Shown in pieces: positions 14,690-19,695 of a stretch of 19,695 bases of DNA. The notes beneath the pieces were generated by a model, which saw only the letters and a program-made list of their open reading frames with translations, was not told where the DNA came from and did no database searches. How positions within the stretch are numbered: position 1 is the first letter of the stretch; every line of letters begins with the position of its first letter. The stretch comes from JBBDWJ01 sp040902925 (GTDB taxonomy: Bacteria; Acidobacteriota; Terriglobia; Bryobacterales; UBA6623), in contig JBBDWJ010000226.1 of NCBI GenBank assembly GCA_040902925.1, positions 1 through 19,695 on the forward strand, written 5' to 3'. A program made the translations under genes and the position numbers.

Positions 14690-15670
14690 ATGACTACCAC
14701 AGCCCCCGCGTCCCATCAAGAAACCTGGCCCAGCCTGCCGCTCGAGGCCTGGAGCGACACGCTGGCGACGCTGCATCTTTGGACGCAAATCGTCGGCAAG
14801 GTGCGGCTGGCGCAGTGTCATTGGGTGAATCATTCCTGGCACGTCACCCTGTATGTGACGGCGCGGGGACTCACCACGTCTCCAATCGCGCATGGCGTGC
14901 GAACCTTCCAGATCGATTTCGACTTCGTGGACCATCAGCTTCGCGTGCAATCCAGCAACGGCGGCAGCGGCGGTTTCGCGTTGGAGCCGCAGTCGGTCGC
15001 TACCTTCTATGCCCGCCTGATGGCGGAACTCAAGAGACTCGAACTACCGGTGGAAATCCATGGAGTTCCAAACGAGGTCGCCGACCCCACGCCGTTCGCC
15101 CAGGATGAAACGCACAGCGCGTATGATCGCGAATACGCCAACCGGTTCTGGCGCATCCTCGTGCAGACCGAGCGAGTCTTTCAACAGTTTCGCGCGCGCT
15201 TCATCGGAAAATGCAGCCCGGTGCATCTGTTCTGGGGCGCGCCCGATCTGGCCGTCACCCGATTCTCGGGACGTCGCGCTCCTGAGCATCCCGGCGGTAT
15301 CCCGAACCTGCCTGACACAGTGACGCGCGAGGCCTACTCGCATGAGGTGAGCAGCGCCGGGTTCTTCGCCGGCGGCGGGCCGATCGCGTATCCCGCGTTT
15401 TATTCCTACAGCTATCCGGCGCCGCCAGGATTCGCCGAAGCGGCGGTCAAGCCGGATGCGGCGTTCTACAGCAAAGATTTTGGCGAGTTCATTCTTCCCT
15501 ATGATGCCGTGCGGCAGTCGAAATCACCCGACGACACATTGCTGGAATTTCTGCAATCGACCTATGAAGCCGCGGCGGAGTTGGGGACATGGGACCGCGC
15601 TTCGCTCGAGCGGCCGCTTGGCTCCGGCGAGGCCGCGCCGGGAACGCCCCCGCGAGGCGTTGCAGGCTAA
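14690..15670 (+). CDS. DUF5996 family protein
   Basis: A 326-aa protein. ATG 14690 follows AAGAGAAAAA and opens TTTAPASHQETWPSLPLEAWSDTLATLHLWTQIVGKVRLAQCHWVNHSWHVTLYVTARGLTTSPIAHG, the signature of DUF5996. Family segments continue through the length: FQIDFDFVDHQLRV, PNEVADPTPF, YDREYANRFWRILVQTERVFQQFRARFIGKCSPVHLFWGAPDLAVTRFSGRRAPEHPGG, TREAYSHEVSSAGF, FYSYSYPAPPGFAEAAV, FGEFILPYDAVR and FLQSTYEAAAELGTWDRASLE. Conserved His, Trp and acidic residues suggest an enzyme, but no activity is known to me. No signal peptide, so probably cytoplasmic. It may be co-transcribed with the deaminase gene 67 bases downstream. Confidence 0.93.
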   Translation: MTTTAPASHQETWPSLPLEAWSDTLATLHLWTQIVGKVRLAQCHWVNHSWHVTLYVTARGLTTSPIAHGVRTFQIDFDFVDHQLRVQSSNGGSGGFALEPQSVATFYARLMAELKRLELPVEIHGVPNEVADPTPFAQDETHSAYDREYANRFWRILVQTERVFQQFRARFIGKCSPVHLFWGAPDLAVTRFSGRRAPEHPGGIPNLPDTVTREAYSHEVSSAGFFAGGGPIAYPAFYSYSYPAPPGFAEAAVKPDAAFYSKDFGEFILPYDAVRQSKSPDDTLLEFLQSTYEAAAELGTWDRASLERPLGSGEAAPGTPPRGVAG

Positions 15671-15704
15671 AAACAAACCGCATTGCCCCACACCCAACCA
15701 AACG

Positions 15705-15733
15705 CAGGCACAACCAGACCCAGGCACAACCAG
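15705..15733 (+). repeat. 13-base direct repeat before the deaminase gene
   Basis: CAGGCACAACCAG occurs at 15705-15717 and 15721-15733, period 16, ending four bases before ATG 15738. The gap has no clear ribosome-binding site; only AGG at 15732-15734 precedes the start, three bases away. Confidence 0.5.
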
Positions 15734-15737
15734 GCTC

Positions 15738-16175
15738 ATGGATGAATATCTAGCAGCGGCCATCGCCGAAGCGAAAAAGGGACTCGCCGAGGGAGGCATA
15801 CCGATCGGCTCCGTGCTGGTGATTGACGGCCGAGTTGTGGGCCGCGGGCACAACCAGCGGGTGCAAAAAGGCAGCGCCGTGCTGCACGCCGAGATGGATT
15901 GCCTCGAGAACGCCGGCCGCTTGAAAGCCGCCGACTATCGCCGCGCCACGCTTTATTCCACGTTGTCTCCCTGCGACATGTGTAGCGGCAGCGTGTTGCT
16001 CTACGGAATCCCTAAGGTCGTTGTCGGAGAGAATCGCACTTTCCGCGGTCCCGAGGACTACGTGCGCTCGCGCGGCGTCGATGTCGTGGTGGTCGATAAC
16101 GAGGAGTGCCGCCGGCTCATGGAGCAATTCATCGCCGCGCGCCCCGAGCTATGGAACGAAGATATCGGCGAGTAG
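15738..16175 (+). CDS. Cytosine deaminase, fungal Fcy1-like type
   Basis: A 145-aa zinc deaminase of the CDA/tadA fold that should convert cytosine to uracil in the cytoplasm. The zinc site is H50-A-E52 with C79 and C82 (SPCDMC). The match to yeast Fcy1 as I recall it is close along the whole length: EGGIPIGSVLVIDGRVVGRGHNQRVQKGSAVLHAE, LENAGRL, TLYSTLSPCDMCSG, YGIPKVVVGEN, the active-site Phe102, RGVDVVVVDNEECRRLMEQFI, RPELW, and the C-terminal lid W139-NED-IGE, which closes over the substrate in the yeast enzyme. Yeast has GHGE-type 'HGE' where this has 'HAE'. This differs from the usual bacterial CodA, an amidohydrolase of about 430 aa. ATG 15738 gives the family length; the frame is open further upstream but only over the DUF5996 gene. 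Confidence 0.93.
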   Translation: MDEYLAAAIAEAKKGLAEGGIPIGSVLVIDGRVVGRGHNQRVQKGSAVLHAEMDCLENAGRLKAADYRRATLYSTLSPCDMCSGSVLLYGIPKVVVGENRTFRGPEDYVRSRGVDVVVVDNEECRRLMEQFIAARPELWNEDIGE

Positions 16176-16190
16176 CGGATTCATTTCGCG

Positions 16191-16202
16191 GCCCGCGCGG
16201 GC
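16191..16202. other. 12-base perfect palindrome after the deaminase gene
   Basis: GCCCGCGCGGGC lies 15 bases after the stop codon and is followed by a pyrimidine-rich stretch (16203-16222). It could form a short GC stem and is a weak terminator candidate. Confidence 0.3.
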
Positions 16203-16239
16203 TTCGTCCTTCTACTCTTCCCGTATCACCTTCGTCATA

Positions 16240-16287
16240 TTGCTCCGTAAATTGCCGTCTATATGTAACAGAAAACCCCTCGTAACA
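16240..16287 (+). promoter_or_regulatory. Candidate promoter for the CX4CH/TIGR03437 gene
   Basis: TTGCTC (16240-16245) with TATGTA (16262-16267) 16 bases on is a plausible but imperfect sigma70 promoter in an AT-richer stretch. GTAACA is repeated directly at 16265-16270 and 16282-16287, 17 bases apart. Low certainty. Confidence 0.25.
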
Positions 16288-16322
16288 ATCCAATGGGTTC
16301 TTAGTGGAACAAGGAGAGGCCC

Positions 16323-17735
16323 ATGGGAAGGAACACACGAGGAAACGCGATCGGAGTTGCCAGATGTTTCGGCGCGGCGCTGTCCGCGGCAGCCTTGCTG
16401 ATTGCGTTGGGGCCGCTCATGCCTCGAGCCGCGATCGGCGGGCAGGAGGGCTTGCCGGTGGCGCACACCGGATTCAATGGCGAGCCCACGTGCAGCGAAG
16501 CCGGGTGCCACCGCAATACTCTCGGCGGAGAAGCTTCGGTTTTTGTCGAAGTCGGCCCTTATGTTCCCGGCGCGGAAGCGCAGCCCGTCATCGTCACGAT
16601 TGACGACCCGGCGGCGACTCGCTGGGGATTTCAGTTGGCCGCGCGACGCGCCGACAACCTGAGTCTGCCGGCCGGAACGTTCGAAGCGATCAACAACTTC
16701 ACGCGCGTTCGCTGCGCCGACGGTGAAGCGCCGCCTTGCGACGCCGCCGAGATGCAATATGCGACGCATACTTCGTCGGGCACGGCGAGCGGACCCCGCT
16801 ACACCTTGAACTGGACCGCGCCTGCTGAAGACGTCGGCGACGTGGTCTTTACCGTTGCCGCTCTCGGCGCCGACGGCGACATGGGCACCAACGGTGACCG
16901 CGTGGCGTCGGCAACCGCTGCTTCGCTTTATGCGCCGTCAAATACGCCCACCATCAGCGCCGTGGTTAGCGCCGCGGCGTACGATGCAGCGGGCGCCGGT
17001 ATCGCGCCCGGCTCGTTGATCACCATCTTCGGAGAAAATCTGGCGGCGCCCGACGTGACTCGCAACGTAATGCAAAGCGATTTCGACGCCCAAAGCCGGT
17101 TGCCGGTCGAGCTCAACCGCTTGGCCGTCGAGTTCACTACGACCAGCGACCCGATACCCGAACGCGGGCGCATCATCTACGTCCAACCCGACCAGGTGAA
17201 TCTACAGGCGCCGGATTTCGAGATTCCAGCGGGCGCGGGCGTTGACGAGATGGTTCGTGTCGAAGTGCTCATCAATCCCGACCGTGGGGAGAACGAAATC
17301 CGCAGCACTGTCCTCGAGTTTCCCGTGCGACGGATCTCGCCGGCACTGTTCACGCTCGATAGCTCGGGACAGGGCGACGTCGCGGCTGTTCACGCCGATG
17401 GCCGCATCGTAGCGGCCACCGACGCCTACCCCGGATCTTTCCCGGCCGCGCCGAATGAAGTGATTCTGATTTACGGCAACGGTTTTGGCGCCACCGACCC
17501 GTCGTTTGAAGCGGGCCAATTGGCAACCGACCCGGCCCCGTTATTGCTGCAGCCAACGGCGTTCGAAATAGGCGGGCTGATGGCCGACATTGCTTATGCG
17601 GGCGCGGCGCCTGGCTATGCCGGGCTGTATCAGTTCAACATCACGGTTCCCGATCTGCCTCCGGGCGAACATGCAGTTGTCGTTCGTACCGAGATGCTTG
17701 CGACCCAAACGGGTGTGACGATTCAAGTCGAGTGA
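16323..17735 (+). CDS. Secreted Reeler/choice-of-anchor-V-like protein with CX4CH motif and TIGR03437 C-terminus
   Basis: A 470-aa protein. ATG 16323 has AAGGAGAGG at 16311-16319. A signal segment (residues ~15-38, CFGAALSAAALLIALGPLMPRAAIG) precedes a domain with TGFNGEPTCSEAGCHRN, where C57-x4-C62-H63 resembles a c-type haem site with four spacer residues, known from multihaem cytochromes. It continues as a beta-rich Reeler-like domain (residues ~70-190) ending FTVAALGADGDMGTNGD, as in 'choice-of-anchor V' proteins. Residues ~200-470 are the TIGR03437 domain: ISAVVSAAAYDAAGAGIAPGSLITIFGENLAAPDV, IIYVQPDQVNLQAPDFEIPAG, SPALFTLDSSGQGDVAAVHADG, VILIYGNGFGATDP, YAGLYQFNITVPDLPPGEHAVVV. Extracellular role unknown. 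Not obviously in an operon. Confidence 0.88.
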   Translation: MGRNTRGNAIGVARCFGAALSAAALLIALGPLMPRAAIGGQEGLPVAHTGFNGEPTCSEAGCHRNTLGGEASVFVEVGPYVPGAEAQPVIVTIDDPAATRWGFQLAARRADNLSLPAGTFEAINNFTRVRCADGEAPPCDAAEMQYATHTSSGTASGPRYTLNWTAPAEDVGDVVFTVAALGADGDMGTNGDRVASATAASLYAPSNTPTISAVVSAAAYDAAGAGIAPGSLITIFGENLAAPDVTRNVMQSDFDAQSRLPVELNRLAVEFTTTSDPIPERGRIIYVQPDQVNLQAPDFEIPAGAGVDEMVRVEVLINPDRGENEIRSTVLEFPVRRISPALFTLDSSGQGDVAAVHADGRIVAATDAYPGSFPAAPNEVILIYGNGFGATDPSFEAGQLATDPAPLLLQPTAFEIGGLMADIAYAGAAPGYAGLYQFNITVPDLPPGEHAVVVRTEMLATQTGVTIQVE

Positions 17736-17826
17736 CCGTTATGCTCTTGCGTGCCCGCGTGCGCGTGTGGCCCATGCGTGGCTCATCGAGCGAACCTGAA
17801 GCGCGCGGCGTTGTTCGCGGATTGCC

Positions 17827-17852
17827 AAAGGCGGCCGGCAGGGCCGCCTTTT
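17827..17852. terminator. Bidirectional rho-independent terminator
   Basis: AAAGGCGGCC (17827-17836) pairs perfectly with GGCCGCCTTT (17842-17851) around a 5-base loop. TTTT follows on the + strand (17849-17852) and TTT on the - strand. It lies between the 3' ends of the TIGR03437 gene and the thioredoxin gene and can serve both. Confidence 0.82.
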
Positions 17853-17868
17853 GCCGTTCGTAGTTCGA

Positions 17869-18660
17869 TCAACGAAGCTCCAGCAACTCCTTGATTTCCT
17901 CCTCGACCTCGTCTGCCCCGACCAGGCCGGTGTGCTGGCGGCGGATCTTGCCTTCCCGGTCGATGAGGAACGTCGTCGGCAGCGCTGCTATACCGCCGAA
18001 GTTCTTCGCCAGCTCGTCGTTGCCGACCACGACCGGGAAGTTCGGCTTCAGGTCTTCGACGAACGGCTTGACGGCCTGCCATCCTTCTTCATCGAACGAG
18101 ACCGCGACCACAGTGAATCCGCGGTCGTGATACTTGCGTTGAAACTCGACGAACCACGGCATCTCGATTTTGCAAGGGCCGCACCATGTGGCCCAGAAAT
18201 TCAGCAGCACGACCTGGCCGCGAAAATCCGACAGCCGGATCGTCTGGCCGTCCGCGTCAGGTAGCGAAAACTCCGGTGCGAGTCCATCCGGCCGGTGTTG
18301 AAATCCTTGCCCAGGCATGGGCACGGAAGGGGATTTCGGGGGGGGTTGCTCAGAATTGCTGGCCACGATTGCGCCTTCGGATGCGACAGCGAGCGCCGGC
18401 CAAACGACCGCGCACGCGTCGAGGCAGAGACGATACGTAGCCGCCCGCGTGGTGGGAAAAGTCAGCAGGGCAAGCGAAGCGGCGCAGGCCGCCGCGGCGC
18501 CCCATTTCATCACGCTCCGCGGAACGCCGCCGTGCTGTTGGCGTTGCCGCAGTCGTGCCCGTGCGTTCGCTGCGTTCGGCTGCCAGTTGGCGGCGGGCTC
18601 GAGTCCGCCGATCTGTTCCTCGACCCATTTATCCGTGTTCAGGGATGCGTTGTTTTCCAT
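17869..18660 (-). CDS. Membrane-anchored TlpA/ResA-like thioredoxin with anti-sigma-like cytoplasmic N-terminus
   Basis: A 263-aa protein. Residues 1-50 are hydrophilic and Arg-rich (DKWVEEQIGGLEPAANWQPNAANARARLRQRQQHGGVPR), 51-74 form an Ala-rich membrane segment, and 75-125 a linker containing C79-LDA-C83. Residues ~126-263 are a TlpA/ResA-type thioredoxin: LAPEFSLPDADGQTIRLSDFRGQVVLLNFWATW, active site C160-G-P-C163, cis-Pro228 (ALPTTF). The charge pattern places the N-terminus inside and the thioredoxin in the periplasm. The gene overlaps the ECF sigma gene by 32 bases, with AAAGGAG 13 bases before its ATG inside the sigma frame. A short cytoplasmic segment plus one membrane span downstream of an ECF gene is the layout of an anti-sigma factor, but no zinc anti-sigma motif (HxxxCxxC) is present. 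Thioredoxin part certain, sigma control inferred. Confidence 0.88.
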   Translation of the reverse strand: MENNASLNTDKWVEEQIGGLEPAANWQPNAANARARLRQRQQHGGVPRSVMKWGAAAACAASLALLTFPTTRAATYRLCLDACAVVWPALAVASEGAIVASNSEQPPPKSPSVPMPGQGFQHRPDGLAPEFSLPDADGQTIRLSDFRGQVVLLNFWATWCGPCKIEMPWFVEFQRKYHDRGFTVVAVSFDEEGWQAVKPFVEDLKPNFPVVVGNDELAKNFGGIAALPTTFLIDREGKIRRQHTGLVGADEVEEEIKELLELR

Positions 18661-19183
18661 AGCGTTTCACATACTCCTTTCGGAACGCCTGTTGGGCGCG
18701 GCTGAGCAGTGTTCCCACGGATGCAGGATTCAGTTCGAGAGTTTCGGCGATGTCCTGATAGCTGAGGCCGTCGCCGCGCAACAACAGCAGCTCGGCCTGG
18801 CGGGCGGCGAGAGCGGTAAGCACGCCGCGGACCTGGCGCTGTTGCTGCGAGGCCACGTGTATCTGTTCGGGGGTTTCGACGCGGCGGTACAAGCCGAACA
18901 GGCGCTCGTACTTTTCGCGCCGCGATTGCTTGCGCAACTCGTCAAGCGCGACACGCACCGCCGCGCGATAGAGCCACCCGCGCGCCTTGGGGCCTTGCGC
19001 GGCGGGGTTTCGCCACAGCTTCCAGAACACCTCGACGGCGAGCTCCTCCGCGCGGGCCGGGTCTTTGACGACGCGGACAATGACGCGGGCTATGCGCTCG
19101 TAATGAGCTTGAAAAACGGCTTCGAAATCGAAGGACTGTGCCTCGACTCGCAGATCCGCGGTTGCTTCCGTTCCAGCGTTCAC
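18629..19183 (-). CDS. ECF-family RNA polymerase sigma factor
   Basis: A 184-aa extracytoplasmic-function sigma factor. Region 2 lies around residues 19-90 (FEAVFQAHYERIARVIVRVVKDPARAEELAVEVFWKLWRNP ... ARGWLYRAAVRVALDELRKQSRREK). Region 4 lies around 118-172 (VLTALAARQAELLLLRGDGLSYQDIAETLELNPASVGTLLSRAQQAFRKEYVKRYG), with the HTH 'YQDIAETLELNPASVGTLLSRA' that reads the -35. It starts at GTG 19183 with no clear ribosome site; the overlapping ATG at 19185 is out of frame. It is the first gene of a pair with the membrane thioredoxin, which it overlaps by 32 bases, so both are translationally coupled. It probably directs its own promoter, and a TGTCACA element lies just upstream. Confidence 0.93.
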   Translation of the reverse strand: MNAGTEATADLRVEAQSFDFEAVFQAHYERIARVIVRVVKDPARAEELAVEVFWKLWRNPAAQGPKARGWLYRAAVRVALDELRKQSRREKYERLFGLYRRVETPEQIHVASQQQRQVRGVLTALAARQAELLLLRGDGLSYQDIAETLELNPASVGTLLSRAQQAFRKEYVKRYGKQRIPEHG

Positions 19184-19191
19184 ATTGAATC

Positions 19192-19247
19192 AACGACGGC
19201 CGTGGGTGAATTGTGACAGAAGAGTGGAAGATTGTCGCAAGCTGTCA
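19192..19247 (-). promoter_or_regulatory. Candidate ECF-type promoter of the sigma gene
   Basis: On the - strand TGTCACA (19218-19212) is followed after 16 bases by CGTT (19195-19192). This is close to the TGTCACA-N16-CGTC form I recall for ECF41-type promoters, although this sigma factor is not evidently of that group. TGACAG (19214-19219) is also matched in reverse by CTGTCA (19242-19247). A start about 7 bases after the -10 would be almost at the GTG, giving a nearly leaderless message. Confidence 0.35.
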
Positions 19248-19313
19248 GGTTTGCCGCCTTCCGAATCGCCGGGAGGTGTATTCTCCCCACACGGAATCAA
19301 CTCTACCCGCTGT

Positions 19314-19361
19314 CATTGCCAGACCCGGCCTGCCATTGCCCATGCCCGACCTGCCATTGCC
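19314..19361. repeat. Three CATTGCC units at 20-21-base spacing
   Basis: CATTGCC occurs at 19314-19320, 19334-19340 and 19355-19361, the last two within the longer CCTGCCATTGCC. The spacing is two helical turns. The core TTGCC is the reverse complement of the GGCAA core of the next array. Confidence 0.6.
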
Positions 19362-19380
19362 TGGAGTTTTGAGGGCGCCG

Positions 19381-19440
19381 TCTGGCAAGGCGGCGGCAAG
19401 ATTTGGCGAAATTTGGCAAGATTTGGCAACAGATGGCAAG
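19381..19440. repeat. Decamer array, consensus ATTTGGCAAG, exact 10-base period
   Basis: GGCAA-type cores begin at 19384, 19395, 19405 (GGCGAA), 19415, 19425 and 19435. From 19391 to 19440 five consecutive 10-base units are in perfect register: cggcggcaag, atttggcgaa, atttggcaag, atttggcaac, agatggcaag. One unit per helical turn, 200-260 bases upstream of the sigma gene. Confidence 0.75.
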
Positions 19441-19695
19441 GATTTGCTTTAGGCGATTTCTTGCCAACTCCCCGTTCCCTGCTGGGCTGGGCTGGGTGCG
19501 GATTTGCCGCCCCCGCGGCCAGTCTTGGATGGGACGGCGGCCGGGCCCGGCCCAGATTCCGTTGGGTAGGCTCGCTGGTGCACGGTGGTTTTTGGGGAAC
19601 CGGGCCGCGGGGTGGAGCAACGTTCTGGTCCGGTGGTTTTCTGGTTCTATTCTAGCGGGCGTCGCGAAGGATTTCGGGGTGCTCGGGGAGCTAAG

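Larger units (their letters stand above)
19248..19695. other. Gene-free region upstream of the sigma operon
   Basis: About 450 bases with no convincing gene. Frames are open on both strands, but the translations are rich in W, G, R and P and resemble no family. It holds the two repeat arrays listed separately, then a G-rich stretch on the + strand (19487-19625, with GGGCTGGGCTGGG at 19487-19499) in which no motif stands out. A gene may begin beyond the window. Confidence 0.6.

Noticed and set aside
19185..19655. 156-codon open frame on the + strand, and a - strand frame 19303-19620
   Set aside because: Both run through the repeat arrays and G-rich DNA, give low-complexity translations and have no ribosome site or homology I can recognise.

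Overview
The window most likely comes from an acidobacterium of the Bryobacterales/Solibacteres type. DNA is GC-rich, and two genes (1-689 and 16323-17735) carry the Solibacter-type C-terminal domain TIGR03437 (signature 'PGSLITIFGENLA ... QVNL ... P'). DUF1080 proteins, Tat-exported mandelate-racemase-like enzymes and secreted M16 and beta-lactamase-fold hydrolases fit the same group. A 10-base run of N at 13158-13167 shows this is draft scaffold sequence. Taxonomy is inferred from family content only. I saw no rRNA, tRNA, CRISPR array, phage genes or intact insertion sequence.

Layout. (1) 1-2487, + strand: tail of a TIGR03437 protein, a TenA/PqqC/CADD-like haem-oxygenase-fold protein, and thiD. 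(2) 2541-3220, - strand: a vapBC toxin-antitoxin pair with a clear operator/promoter. (3) 3380-4753, + strand: an exported nucleotide pyrophosphatase/phosphodiesterase, converging on (4) 4847-9233, - strand: a 934-aa secreted M16 peptidase and a secreted serine beta-lactamase-fold hydrolase. (5) 9685-10456, + strand: a very small protein that is little more than a LuxR-type HTH, and a GYD-domain protein. (6) 10580-11770, - strand: a two-domain DUF1080 protein, divergent from (7) 12067-14500, + strand: two enolase-superfamily genes in tandem. The first has lost key active-site residues; the second is galactonate-dehydratase-like, intact in its catalytic domain, and has its export signal cut by the assembly gap. 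(8) 14690-16175, + strand: a DUF5996 protein and a cytosine deaminase closely resembling the fungal Fcy1 type. (9) 16323-17735, + strand: a secreted Reeler/choice-of-anchor-V-like plus TIGR03437 protein with a CX4CH motif. It converges through a good bidirectional terminator on (10) 17869-19183, - strand: an ECF sigma factor overlapping a gene for a membrane-anchored thioredoxin whose cytoplasmic N-terminus looks like an anti-sigma segment.

Most of the region is a set of small independent units for extracytoplasmic hydrolysis, sugar-acid metabolism and pyrimidine/thiamine salvage, with no single long pathway. The most promising undescribed system is the ECF sigma/transmembrane thioredoxin pair, which would link envelope redox state to transcription. 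Next are the tandem intact and degenerate enolase-superfamily pair, and the helically phased TGGCAAG repeat array upstream of the sigma gene.
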